A stretch of DNA of 64,000 bases, taken from Flammeovirgaceae bacterium BBD 1991-12. Its GTDB lineage: Bacteria; Bacteroidota; Bacteroidia; Cytophagales; Cyclobacteriaceae. How positions within the stretch are numbered: position 1 is the stretch's first letter; each line of letters begins with the position of its first letter. Of this stretch, positions 1 to 9,024 are shown piece after piece. The stretch is taken from positions 38,099 through 102,098 of the forward strand of contig LYSV01000007.1 of assembly GCA_001657315.1 (NCBI GenBank), given 5' to 3'. The position numbers and the translations under genes were made by a program. The notes below the pieces were generated by a model. The model made no database searches. It was given only the letters and a program-made list of their open reading frames with translations, and had not been told where the DNA came from.

Positions 1-2799
1 TCCCGGGTCAAAGTCGCTACTGGCCATGTATTTTTCCAGGCTATACCTCAATTGCCTGGCTTCTATCCTTTTGTCAAGACCGGTGTGCAGGTCTATTCCT
101 GACACCAATAATTTACCTTTACCTACTTTGACCTCGAAGACCAGCGCTAACCGGCGGTTGGTGAACCAGTCGTCGATCACGCGTACAATCGGTTTTAGGG
201 CCGGATCGAATTCATCGAGTAGTATTGCTTGCGAATGGCTCATGGCATCCCACCACTGCCAATTGGAGTGGTATTCCGTAGGAAAGTCACCCAGGGCAGG
301 GTGACCGGGATCGCACAAGATGCCAAGTGTGTGTGGTTTTTGTTTACTGGTGTAGGCCGTGTTCCAAAAAATGCTGGAAAAACCAATGCCTACATTACCC
401 CCCTTACCAGGCTTCACGGATCCTTTGGATGCTGCCAGTAAAACGGTGCCTCCATCCTGGAGGTAATGTAAAATTTCATTGTCCAGTACATTGACTACCC
501 GGTAAGTATGTTGCTTTTCGATCTTCTCTTTTTCAACCGGGTAAACCCATATATCCCACGCGTTGGTATGCCCGGCTACCTCCACGGTAAGTATAAGCTT
601 CTGAGCTTCCTTAACCACAGACAGACTTTGTACTATCTCACCCAGTTGTATTCCATTGCCCAAAGCAATGTCCGTGGCCGGGAAGTTCCCTCTTGCGATT
701 TCCCTCCCATCTGTTTTGACAAGCCGCCATGATGAGCTGATACTTTTTAATTCCTTTGCTCCAAAATGTGCGACTTCGACCGTAGCATGTAAAGTGTCAC
801 GATCGAGGTATACCCGTTTCTTTAGTCTGACAAGGGGAACCGTTTCATTGCAAAACCGGCGGTATTCCTCTGGCGATATGTATCCTTTTTCTTCCCAAAA
901 CGCATCGAGGATACCTATCAAAGCCGTGCCCTGCCCGGGAAAATCGTGGAGGTCCAATAACTGGAACCCGGCAAGGTCCCGGGTCCTGAGTGCGGCTTCG
1001 ATATCCGCTTTGTAGCATAGCGCCTGTAATTTTCCCGAAGCCAGCAGGAAACTGTCGGCCAGGTGTCCCATGTGATTTTCCTCCAGCGTTTCCTTGAAAA
1101 TTTCGAAGTTTTTAGGCTGTAACACGCCGGTGTATTTAGGGATCTCTTTATAATTCGGGTAGGCGCACCACTGCCCTATTTCGTGGCTCACAAACGGCAC
1201 GGGAGTATTCTGGACGACATGGCTGTAGTCAAACACCGTTTGAGGAGGCTGGCTGTTGATCACGCTCTTCAAGCCTTGCCCCCAGCCCTGTATCCGCGCC
1301 TGGGCATGATTATAATAGTCCATGTTGTCGATGTAGGGCCATCCGGCGCCTCCCGTATAAACCCTTCGATTGTCCTGCTTCTTAAAGTGCCCGACAAACT
1401 CCTGCAAATATTCCTTTTGACGTTTGCCTCCCGGTTCGTTGCCGTAGGCCATCATACAAAACGAGGGGTGATTGCCATAGGCTTCCAGTATGTCATTGGC
1501 TTCCTTGTATAGCCACTGGTCAATGGGTTTTCCATCGCCAAGGGTTGAGGTGCGACTATTGGCCCAGCTTGAGGCTTCTACCTGCAGGTAAAACCCCATT
1601 TCATCGGCAGCGTCAAAGGCCGCTTTGGGCGGGCACCAGGAATGAAAGCGCATGTGGTTCAGCCCATGGGATTTACAGATGGTAAATATTCTTTTCCACG
1701 CTTCCTTGTCAGTAGGAGGATAACCCGTTTTTGGAAAAATAGCACATTCCAGTGTGCCTCTTAGAAAAATGGGCCTGCCGTTTATAATGAATCGTTTCCC
1801 CTCTACCTTAAATTCCCGCATACCAAAGGTCTCTTCCCTTTTGACGGTCCCGGCCTGGGTAGTCAGTGAGAGGTGCAGGGTGTAAAGGTTGGGATTGAAT
1901 TCATCCCATAACAGGACGGAATCCCCCATAAGATAGTCTACCTTGATTTCTCTTTCCTGGTTGAAAGTGATCTCTTTCACCTGTTTAGGCAATAGGTTGT
2001 CAGGATTCTCCTTAGTGCTGGCTGCAATCACCAATTGGCCCTTTTGGGTCTCACCCGTAATGTTTTTTATCTGGGCTATGACCCCTACTTTTTTCCCGGT
2101 TACGTCCGGGTACAGTTGAACCTTGTCAATGATTACGGGGGCTGTAGCTCGCAAGGCCATATCGCCCACTATTCCGTTCCAATTGGATTGGGTATTATCC
2201 GTGATGCTGTGGGCGCTGGCGCCGGGATCGATCTCTTTGATCCTGTTGTCTACCTGGATGGAAATGGTGTGCCTGCCGGGCCCTACCCCGGCAGGAAGGG
2301 CATAGATGTGCGGCGTTCCCAGGCTGTTTTGCATGCCAAGGTAATGATCGTTTATCCACACATGGGTTTCCCAATGGGGACGTTCCAGCACCAACTCTAT
2401 GTATTTGCCTTCCCAGTGGGCAGGAATATCAATCTCTTTTTGGTACCAGGCAGCCCCTGTATATCGTTTTACAGGTTGTAACCAGAAGGGTATTTTGAGG
2501 TTTTCCTGTGTCCTGTAGCGCGCATATTTTTCGTCAAAAAACCACGAGCTGTCAAGTATTTCGCCGGTCCATTGGGTTTGTAAGGTTATCTCATATCCCA
2601 GACCATTTTCAGCCATCGAGCCCGGTAGTTTTATTGTACTAGCCAGTTTTTTTTCATACCATCTTTCTGTGATCCCTACGTCCAGCGTATCCATGGCAAA
2701 CAGCCATTGGCCGGAAAGGTCAATATGCGCACTTTTCTGCTCGCTACAGGAAAGCAGCAAATTAAGTAAAACGATGTATGCCGGTAGTTTAAGTTTCAT
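1..2799 (-). CDS. Glycoside hydrolase family 2 lipoprotein (3' end beyond window)
   Basis: Retaining beta-glycosidase of family GH2 that would trim oligosaccharides released by the upstream locus enzymes. It starts with ATG at 2799 and stays open to base 1 (933 codons seen, no stop), so the C-terminus lies outside. A lipoprotein signal ends at Cys18 (LLLSC). A jelly-roll sugar-binding domain (about 60-200) and an Ig-like domain precede the TIM barrel. The acid/base is probably Glu455 in YGNEPGG and the nucleophile Glu540 in SHEIGQW, 85 residues apart. Around 765-795 a DGGTVLLAASKG stretch resembles GATase-like domains appended to some large GH2 enzymes. Only 9 bases separate it from the preceding stop, so it is the last visible gene of the operon. 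Substrate (galactoside, glucuronide or other) is not determined. Confidence 0.88.
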   Translation of the reverse strand, partial: MKLKLPAYIVLLNLLLSCSEQKSAHIDLSGQWLFAMDTLDVGITERWYEKKLASTIKLPGSMAENGLGYEITLQTQWTGEILDSSWFFDEKYARYRTQENLKIPFWLQPVKRYTGAAWYQKEIDIPAHWEGKYIELVLERPHWETHVWINDHYLGMQNSLGTPHIYALPAGVGPGRHTISIQVDNRIKEIDPGASAHSITDNTQSNWNGIVGDMALRATAPVIIDKVQLYPDVTGKKVGVIAQIKNITGETQKGQLVIAASTKENPDNLLPKQVKEITFNQEREIKVDYLMGDSVLLWDEFNPNLYTLHLSLTTQAGTVKREETFGMREFKVEGKRFIINGRPIFLRGTLECAIFPKTGYPPTDKEAWKRIFTICKSHGLNHMRFHSWCPPKAAFDAADEMGFYLQVEASSWANSRTSTLGDGKPIDQWLYKEANDILEAYGNHPSFCMMAYGNEPGGKRQKEYLQEFVGHFKKQDNRRVYTGGAGWPYIDNMDYYNHAQARIQGWGQGLKSVINSQPPQTVFDYSHVVQNTPVPFVSHEIGQWCAYPNYKEIPKYTGVLQPKNFEIFKETLEENHMGHLADSFLLASGKLQALCYKADIEAALRTRDLAGFQLLDLHDFPGQGTALIGILDAFWEEKGYISPEEYRRFCNETVPLVRLKKRVYLDRDTLHATVEVAHFGAKELKSISSSWRLVKTDGREIARGNFPATDIALGNGIQLGEIVQSLSVVKEAQKLILTVEVAGHTNAWDIWVYPVEKEKIEKQHTYRVVNVLDNEILHYLQDGGTVLLAASKGSVKPGKGGNVGIGFSSIFWNTAYTSKQKPHTLGILCDPGHPALGDFPTEYHSNWQWWDAMSHSQAILLDEFDPALKPIVRVIDDWFTNRRLALVFEVKVGKGKLLVSGIDLHTGLDKRIEARQLRYSLEKYMASSDFDPG

Positions 2800-2808
2800 T
2801 TTGGCTAT

Positions 2809-5742
2809 TTATAGTGAAAGGCTTTGCTTCCAATGATCATAGTCAGTCGAGAGCTGTTCTACGATGCCCTGGGATTCCTCTGCCCGGTTATTTTGTTCGC
2901 TTTCGTCCTCTTTTAAGTTATACAAATAGGTTCCGGCCGGCAGGTGAATGCTCCGGTAAAAGTTATCCTGTTTTACCACGTGTAGTTTCCAATCCCCCTT
3001 GCGGATGGCCCACTCATTACCGGTATCCCAAATGAGTTGGTCATGGTGGTTGATACCTTTTCCATTGACCAATGGAAATAGACTTTTACCATCAATGCGA
3101 AGGGTGTCAGCAGCTTTTGAACCCGCGGCCCGTAAAAGGGTAGGCAGTATGTCCATGTGGGAGACGGGCTCGTGTATTACAGTGCCACCCTCCAGTTTAC
3201 CGGACCACGACAGGGTGAAGATGGTGCGGATGCCTCCTTCCTGCAGGATGTATTTATGGCCTTTGAGTTTACCGTTATTGGCATAGGTGTTCTGGGAACC
3301 TCCATTGTCTGATACCAGTACGATCACAGTGTTGTCAAGCTTTCCTGTTTCTTCCAGGGCATCCAACACACGACCAATGTTGTCATCCAGACAATCCAGA
3401 TTGGCGAGGTAGCGCTTCCGGCCCACAGGATCTTCCTCCTGTCGCCAGCAGGTTCTTGCATGGTAGTCTATGAAAGACTCTTCAGAGGGATCCCATTCGG
3501 GGAATTTTTCAATCCCGTATTTATCCAGGTACCGCTGTGGGGCCTGGTAAATGGGATGGTGAACGGCGTTGAAGGATAGCTCCATGAAAAAAGGGCGTTC
3601 ATCCCCTTGCCGCCGGACCTGTTTTATGGCCTCATCAGCAAAAAGGTCTGTTAAATAACCCTGGAAATCTTCCTTCTGCCTGTTTCTCCATAATGGACCG
3701 AACTGTGACATCAGATCATCCTGGTGCCCTTCCACCCAGTTATCCTTTTCCGTGAGCTTAAAATAGTCGTGCCGGTGAGCGCAGAACCCCATAAATTCTT
3801 CATAGCCATGATTCAAGGGGAACTCCCGGTGAGCGGTAGGGTCTTCTACCTTGCTGTTATTGTCCAATACCTGGGCGTAATGTGTCTTTCCAATTTTAAC
3901 GGTACGGTAGCCTTCTTCCTGTAGAATCTCGGGAAGTGTGACTTTTGATGTGGGGAAGATGTTGCCACCATAGTAGTACGTACCCCACCGCTGCGGGTAG
4001 GAGCCGGTAATAATACCCTGACGGGAGGGGCTGCATATCGGTGAGGTGGCATACCCGTTGGTGAATCGTATCCCACTCTTTGCTATTCTATCCATCGCGG
4101 GAGTATTGACATCATCGGCGCCGCCATAGGCACCATAATCGGCATAGCCCTGGTCATCCGTGATGATGAGAAGTATATTAGGTTTCTCATTTGATACCCT
4201 GGTCACTTCATGGCATTGAGTGAATAACACCAGAATGCCCAATAGGTAGACCAGCTTTTTCGCCTTTTTTATATCCTCCCGCGAGGTGGCTGGTGCCAGC
4301 TTCTCTTCTATTTGTTCCAGAGTCTTTCCTTTTGTTTCAGGCAGCTTTCTTTTGATGAATAAAAAGCCCATGACGCAGATCAGGCTGTAGCCCCAAAAGG
4401 TACCATAGGCACCTAACGCGCTATTAAGTAATGGGAAAGTGTAGGTGAGTATAAAAGAGGCCACCCACAAGGATAGTGTAGCTACAGACATGGCTAGCCC
4501 ACGTACTCTATTTGGAAATATCTCTGACAGCACGACCCAGGTTACCGGCGCCAGTGACATCGCATAGATGGAAATAGCCGCCACCACGAGTAGCAATACG
4601 GGTAGGCCATTCCATTGAAAGTAGTATGTAGTACCTAAAATGATATAGACTACTGCCAACCCACCGGACCCCAGCAGCATTAGTGATTTTCGTCCCCACT
4701 TATCTACAGTTTTCATCGCTACCAAAGTAAAGGCCAGGTTAACGCTACCGGTGATCACGATGTTGAACAACATGTCGCCTACACTGTACCCGGCAGACCG
4801 GAAGATCTCTTCAGCATAATTAAAAATAATATTTATCCCGCACCATTGCTGAAAAACGGCTAATACGATACCCAGCCAGAGGACAGGTCTCAGGGTTGGA
4901 GTGGTCAGGTGACGGTAAGACACTTTTTCACTTTGAGCGTCAAATGATGCCCGGATGTTTTCCATTTCATGTTGGGCATAGGTGTTGTTGCCAATTTTAC
5001 TTAACACTTGCAGGGCTTCGTTTTCGCGATGTTGTTTGGCTAAAAATCGTGGGCTTTCCGGAACCAGCAACATCAGGACAAAGAAAAGGGCAGCCGGCAC
5101 CAGCTCTGCCCAGAACATCCATCTCCAGCCCGTTTGCCCGTTCCATGACTCAAGGATGGCCATGGGTGAGGCATCAGCGGGCACAGGTTCAGCGATCAGC
5201 CAGTTGATGATCTGCGCTGCCAGGATACCTACCACGATCGTAAGTTGATTGATCGCTACGAAGCGCCCCCGCAGTGCGGCAGGGGCGATTTCCGCGATGT
5301 ACATGGGCGAAATGGTGGAGGCGAGGCCTATGCCAACCCCGCCAATAAGGCGATAGATGATAAAGACATAAAGGCTATTGACCATACCGGTACCAAAAGC
5401 GGATAGGATAAACAGGAGGGCGGCAATGAGCAGAGGTATTTTACGGCCTAGCTTATCGGAGATAATGCCTGAAAAAGCGGCCCCGAAAATACATCCAACC
5501 AATGCGCTGCTCATAGCCCAGCCCTGGAGTGAGGGGATATCACTGATCCCAAAAAACAATTCGTAAAAGGGCTTGGCGCCGCCGATCACCACCCAGTCGT
5601 AACCAAAGAGCAATCCCCCCATCGCCGAAACGAAGGCCAGCGACAGGATATAGCCCATACGGTAGTTATTACTCCCCAAGGTGGTATAGAGAGTTGCATT
5701 GTCATCTGGCTTGTTATTGGATATATCCTCTGGTTGCTCCAT
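2809..5742 (-). CDS. Sugar porter (MFS) fused to S1-type sulfatase
   Basis: One uninterrupted 977-codon frame joins two normally separate proteins. Residues about 25-480 are a 12-helix sugar porter of the major facilitator superfamily, with DKLGRK, PESPRFL and PETKGKTLEQ signatures. Residues about 525-970 are a formylglycine-dependent sulfatase with its modifiable Cys570 in CSPSR and metal-site segment ITDDQGY. The join at 491-510 reads like a lipoprotein signal (KKAKK, hydrophobic stretch, LVLFTQC) whose first codon is ATA, one base from ATG. As a 13th helix this segment would place the sulfatase in the periplasm, the compartment where it must act. The start is ATG at 5742, 18 bases after the upstream GH30 stop. 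Expected role: sugar uptake plus desulfation of locus products. It may be a true bifunctional protein or two genes fused by mutation. Confidence 0.88.
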   Translation of the reverse strand: MEQPEDISNNKPDDNATLYTTLGSNNYRMGYILSLAFVSAMGGLLFGYDWVVIGGAKPFYELFFGISDIPSLQGWAMSSALVGCIFGAAFSGIISDKLGRKIPLLIAALLFILSAFGTGMVNSLYVFIIYRLIGGVGIGLASTISPMYIAEIAPAALRGRFVAINQLTIVVGILAAQIINWLIAEPVPADASPMAILESWNGQTGWRWMFWAELVPAALFFVLMLLVPESPRFLAKQHRENEALQVLSKIGNNTYAQHEMENIRASFDAQSEKVSYRHLTTPTLRPVLWLGIVLAVFQQWCGINIIFNYAEEIFRSAGYSVGDMLFNIVITGSVNLAFTLVAMKTVDKWGRKSLMLLGSGGLAVVYIILGTTYYFQWNGLPVLLLVVAAISIYAMSLAPVTWVVLSEIFPNRVRGLAMSVATLSLWVASFILTYTFPLLNSALGAYGTFWGYSLICVMGFLFIKRKLPETKGKTLEQIEEKLAPATSREDIKKAKKLVYLLGILVLFTQCHEVTRVSNEKPNILLIITDDQGYADYGAYGGADDVNTPAMDRIAKSGIRFTNGYATSPICSPSRQGIITGSYPQRWGTYYYGGNIFPTSKVTLPEILQEEGYRTVKIGKTHYAQVLDNNSKVEDPTAHREFPLNHGYEEFMGFCAHRHDYFKLTEKDNWVEGHQDDLMSQFGPLWRNRQKEDFQGYLTDLFADEAIKQVRRQGDERPFFMELSFNAVHHPIYQAPQRYLDKYGIEKFPEWDPSEESFIDYHARTCWRQEEDPVGRKRYLANLDCLDDNIGRVLDALEETGKLDNTVIVLVSDNGGSQNTYANNGKLKGHKYILQEGGIRTIFTLSWSGKLEGGTVIHEPVSHMDILPTLLRAAGSKAADTLRIDGKSLFPLVNGKGINHHDQLIWDTGNEWAIRKGDWKLHVVKQDNFYRSIHLPAGTYLYNLKEDESEQNNRAEESQGIVEQLSTDYDHWKQSLSL

Positions 5743-5760
5743 TCCTTACTACCTGCTTTT

Positions 5761-7329
5761 TTAGTTTGTTTTTACCTTTCCTGTCAGGGTGGTAACTGAC
5801 CTTGCCGGTATTGTTAACTTATTACCCTCTACTTTCTCATAGTCCAGGGTGTGTAGTTCAGAAGTAATGTACTTCCTGTCATATTGAATGTTTTTATCAT
5901 GGATCACGATCGTTTTTTCCATGCTGGATTGATTGATCAGAAGCACGACCACCTTTCCGTGGCTTTCATCATGATAAGCGGACACCAACACGTTTTCCTG
6001 TGTCACCTCGTGGGTGAAGTTTGTGCCTACGCGACGCATACCCGGCCTGATGAATTGTGAAAAGTTGCCAAAAGTCCAAAGCAGCCTGGATCCATGGAAT
6101 TTCCCGTCATTCTTCATGGCAGTCCGGTTGTAAAGGTCATGTTCATCACCGGTATCCAGGTAGATCAACCCGTCTTTATAATCAAAAGTAGTAAGGGCAG
6201 TCCACCATTGCCAGGAGGAGGCCTGGGCCAGAACAATGTCTGCATGGATCACACGGGCAACGTAGAGGGCCGTATTCATACCCAGGTCTCGCTCATGACC
6301 GCTGCCGATCTCATCCGTTTTTTCCAGGATACAGAATTCAGACTGCCAGTAGCCGAGTTCTTTGTCTACAGACCGGCGCTTTTCGTCCAGTGCCTCGCGG
6401 CTGGTGACCAGCTTTTCTACAGGCCACGTGGTAAAGTAGCTATGACCTGAAATCGTCTTTTTTACATTAGGCAGGTCTCCAATGTACAGGGGAGACTCCT
6501 CTGCAAAGAAGGCCTCTACCTGGTTGCCTTGTAGCGGCTTGTCCTGTTCGCCGGTAAGGTAAGCGATACTGCCAGCTTCCCCGATCACGATTTGGGTATG
6601 AAGATTACGCTTTTGCAGGCTTTCTGACAAGTATTTCGTAAATGAAAAGATCTCTTCATTGGTAGCCGGTGTGCCTTCCTGGTTGCCATTGGACCAGTCC
6701 CATTGCGGTTCATTGACTGGACTCAGGTAATCGAAATGTATGTCTTTTTGGTTTTGAAAGTAACTGATCACTTCTGCCAGGAAGTCCGCGTAGTCATCCA
6801 TCTTGTCTTCCTGGATGTTCATGTGAGGATCTTCCTTTATGGAATATGCCTTTTGATTAGTGGACCAAAAAACGGGAGGAGCAATGGTAAAAGCCAGGAA
6901 TTTTTCAACCCCCCGGGCTTTTGCGGCTTGCAGGAACCATTGCTGGCCCGGCTGTTTGGTCCAGTCGTATTGGCCGTTTTCGTTCAAAAAACACCCGACC
7001 CTTCTCCATTCATTTTTTATATCGGAGTTATCCCCTTGTTCTGTTGATCCCGCACCTATGTAAAAACGCCAAAGTGAGAGACCGATGCCCTTTGGGTTTC
7101 CTTTCTCGTCATATTCCTGGCTAAACAGCAGGTCGGCGATCTTCTCCCGCTTATGCATAGGCCAGTTTTTCCCGACAAACTGTGTTCGCCAGGCATCGGA
7201 AGCCCCAAAACCTTCCATGATCTGGTACCGGGTGTCCAGGTCTACCTTTAATTCTTGCTGTGCCTGTGTAAAGGTACAGGGGAGGACGAATAACAGGATA
7301 ACCAGTAACCCCTTCGTTACAGCTATCAT
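5761..7329 (-). CDS. Glycoside hydrolase family 30 enzyme, secreted
   Basis: Retaining GH30 glycosidase acting on the beta-linked backbone or branches of the target glycan. The ATG at 7329 is preferred over an upstream TTG because it puts a clean signal peptide (LLVILLFVLPCTFTQAQ) at the N-terminus, giving 522 residues. The barrel begins with GFGASDAW. The acid/base is probably Glu207 in SPVNEPQWDW and the nucleophile Glu331 in YWQSEFC. The C-terminal 120 residues form the usual GH30 beta-sandwich (ending PARSVTTLTGKV). It is a divergent paralogue of the next gene upstream, 40 bases away, which suggests division of labour on one glycan. GH30 subfamilies include beta-1,6-glucanases, beta-1,6-galactanases, xylanases and others; I cannot place this one. 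Confidence 0.88.
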   Translation of the reverse strand: MIAVTKGLLVILLFVLPCTFTQAQQELKVDLDTRYQIMEGFGASDAWRTQFVGKNWPMHKREKIADLLFSQEYDEKGNPKGIGLSLWRFYIGAGSTEQGDNSDIKNEWRRVGCFLNENGQYDWTKQPGQQWFLQAAKARGVEKFLAFTIAPPVFWSTNQKAYSIKEDPHMNIQEDKMDDYADFLAEVISYFQNQKDIHFDYLSPVNEPQWDWSNGNQEGTPATNEEIFSFTKYLSESLQKRNLHTQIVIGEAGSIAYLTGEQDKPLQGNQVEAFFAEESPLYIGDLPNVKKTISGHSYFTTWPVEKLVTSREALDEKRRSVDKELGYWQSEFCILEKTDEIGSGHERDLGMNTALYVARVIHADIVLAQASSWQWWTALTTFDYKDGLIYLDTGDEHDLYNRTAMKNDGKFHGSRLLWTFGNFSQFIRPGMRRVGTNFTHEVTQENVLVSAYHDESHGKVVVLLINQSSMEKTIVIHDKNIQYDRKYITSELHTLDYEKVEGNKLTIPARSVTTLTGKVKTN

Positions 7330-7369
7330 TGGTTGATGGTCCTCCCTGGTCAAAATTGTGCTCAAGTTA

Positions 7370-9004
7370 CTATTTTAGTTTACCTACCAGCGTTGTTATG
7401 GATCGAGGACCCACAACTATGTCTTCGATCGATACTATTTCAGCCTCGAGGTTTTTCGTGGCTGAAGTCGTATAAAGTGTGACCTCATCTCCTTCAAATT
7501 CAAAGTCGTCTCCGTAGTTGCCTATGGCTATTCTTCTTTGCGCGTCCGTATAGTTGATCATGACCATGACAAGCTGGCCTTCACCCTGGTATCCTGATAT
7601 CATAAATGATTTGCCGGCATCCTCGGCAGACGGGAATTCCGGATCGGACACATTTATCCGGGTCATACCGGGCCTTACAAAACGGCTGAAATTACCCAAT
7701 GTCCATAGGTTTTTTTGTATTTCAAAGGTACCGTCAGTCTGTGACGGCCCGTCTGTATTCGGTTTCCAGAGGAGAAGGCTAAACCGGTCAGGATGATCCT
7801 GGAATTCGGAGTTATTCATTGCTGTCCAGTAGCTCCATCCTGTGGCGTTGGCATGTACCAGATCGATATGGATGATACGTGCCAGCCAGAGGGCGTAATC
7901 CATTGGGGTGAATTGTGTCCAATCTCCTCCCTGTCGATAGTCAGCTCCAAGCAGGCTATACTCTGTCTGCCAGAATTCCAGGGTTGGGTCCACTGCGTTC
8001 ATTTTGGAGAGTAACTCTTTCCTGTGATTGATGGAAACGCCTACTGAAGGATTGAGCCAATAACTATGGCCGGCCACATATTTCGACATGCTGGACAGGC
8101 TTCCCACACTATTACTTCCCCCGCCGTAAAATTCTTGCAATTGATCTGAAGCTTCCGGATCGTTATCCTGCTCATAGAGCTCACGCAACGTCCCGGCCTC
8201 GGGAAGCATGATCTTGCTCCTGACTCCCAGCGCTTCGAACTTTTGATCGATCAGCCGGGTGATATCGGCAATTTCCTTGTTGGTTGCATAGGAACCGGAC
8301 TGCACGGCGCTACCCACTTCGAATTGCCATTCATACTGTGGTTCGTTGAATGGAGTAAGTATTATAACAGGGTAACCTTCATCTTCTAAATGCTTTGTGA
8401 CAGTAGCTAAATGGGTGGCAAAGTCTTCATAGTTGGACGGTTCGAGGTTATACCCCTCAACGCCCTCGGTACGGAATGTGAACCCATTCTTAGTCATGAA
8501 GTAAGGTGGAGAGTTTGTCCATAAGGTAACATAGGGCACACCGTAGTCCCTCGCCTTTTGCAAAAACCATCGCGAGCCTTCCTGCCTGGTCCAGTCGTAG
8601 GAGCCGTCTGCATTCAGAAAGCTTTCCGTTTCACGCTTCCAGTGATTGGAGGCATAACCGCTATTGACCTGGTCGGCAGCGCCCTCGCCTATGTTAAACC
8701 GCCACATCGTAAGTGCGATCCCCTCTGGGTTGCCTTCAGCGTCCATTTCATCACTGAACAGGAGTTTAGCCATCGGTTCTTTGGAAACATCCGGCCACCT
8801 CCCGACCCACTCGGCTGACCAGGCATCGGACGCGCCGAAGTGGTGTATGGTCTGGAATCGTTCATTTAACCGGACTTGTATTTCGTCTCCCTTACTAATA
8901 AACCTTGGGTCCATGGGGTCGGTGCGCTCGTCCTCGCAGCTTACGAGGAAGCTCAGAAGGAAAAGACAAGCCAGACCGTAGTATATGAAGTGTGCTTTAT
9001 TCAT
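7370..9004 (-). CDS. Glycoside hydrolase family 30 lipoprotein
   Basis: Second GH30 enzyme of the locus. ATG at 9004 is chosen because it gives a lipoprotein signal ending LLSFLVSC (about 24 residues); a longer frame to 9091 overlaps the SusD stop. It therefore probably sits at the cell surface, where long glycan would first be cut. The barrel has HHFGASDAW near the N-terminus, Glu221 in PFNEPQYEW as probable acid/base and Glu348 in FWQTEYSLL as probable nucleophile. A C-terminal beta-sandwich ends with GPRSITTLVGKLK, as in the neighbouring paralogue. It starts 20 bases after the SusD stop, so it is clearly co-transcribed. A surface lipoprotein endo-enzyme plus a periplasmic exo-enzyme would be a sensible pairing, but that is inference. 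Confidence 0.88.
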   Translation of the reverse strand: MNKAHFIYYGLACLFLLSFLVSCEDERTDPMDPRFISKGDEIQVRLNERFQTIHHFGASDAWSAEWVGRWPDVSKEPMAKLLFSDEMDAEGNPEGIALTMWRFNIGEGAADQVNSGYASNHWKRETESFLNADGSYDWTRQEGSRWFLQKARDYGVPYVTLWTNSPPYFMTKNGFTFRTEGVEGYNLEPSNYEDFATHLATVTKHLEDEGYPVIILTPFNEPQYEWQFEVGSAVQSGSYATNKEIADITRLIDQKFEALGVRSKIMLPEAGTLRELYEQDNDPEASDQLQEFYGGGSNSVGSLSSMSKYVAGHSYWLNPSVGVSINHRKELLSKMNAVDPTLEFWQTEYSLLGADYRQGGDWTQFTPMDYALWLARIIHIDLVHANATGWSYWTAMNNSEFQDHPDRFSLLLWKPNTDGPSQTDGTFEIQKNLWTLGNFSRFVRPGMTRINVSDPEFPSAEDAGKSFMISGYQGEGQLVMVMINYTDAQRRIAIGNYGDDFEFEGDEVTLYTTSATKNLEAEIVSIEDIVVGPRSITTLVGKLK

Positions 9005-9024
9005 TGTTATCAAATTCAAATCCA

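Noticed and set aside
2035..2481. A 148-codon plus-strand frame within the GH2 region
   Set aside because: The minus strand is open for 933 codons with GH2 catalytic motifs; the plus frames are shadows.
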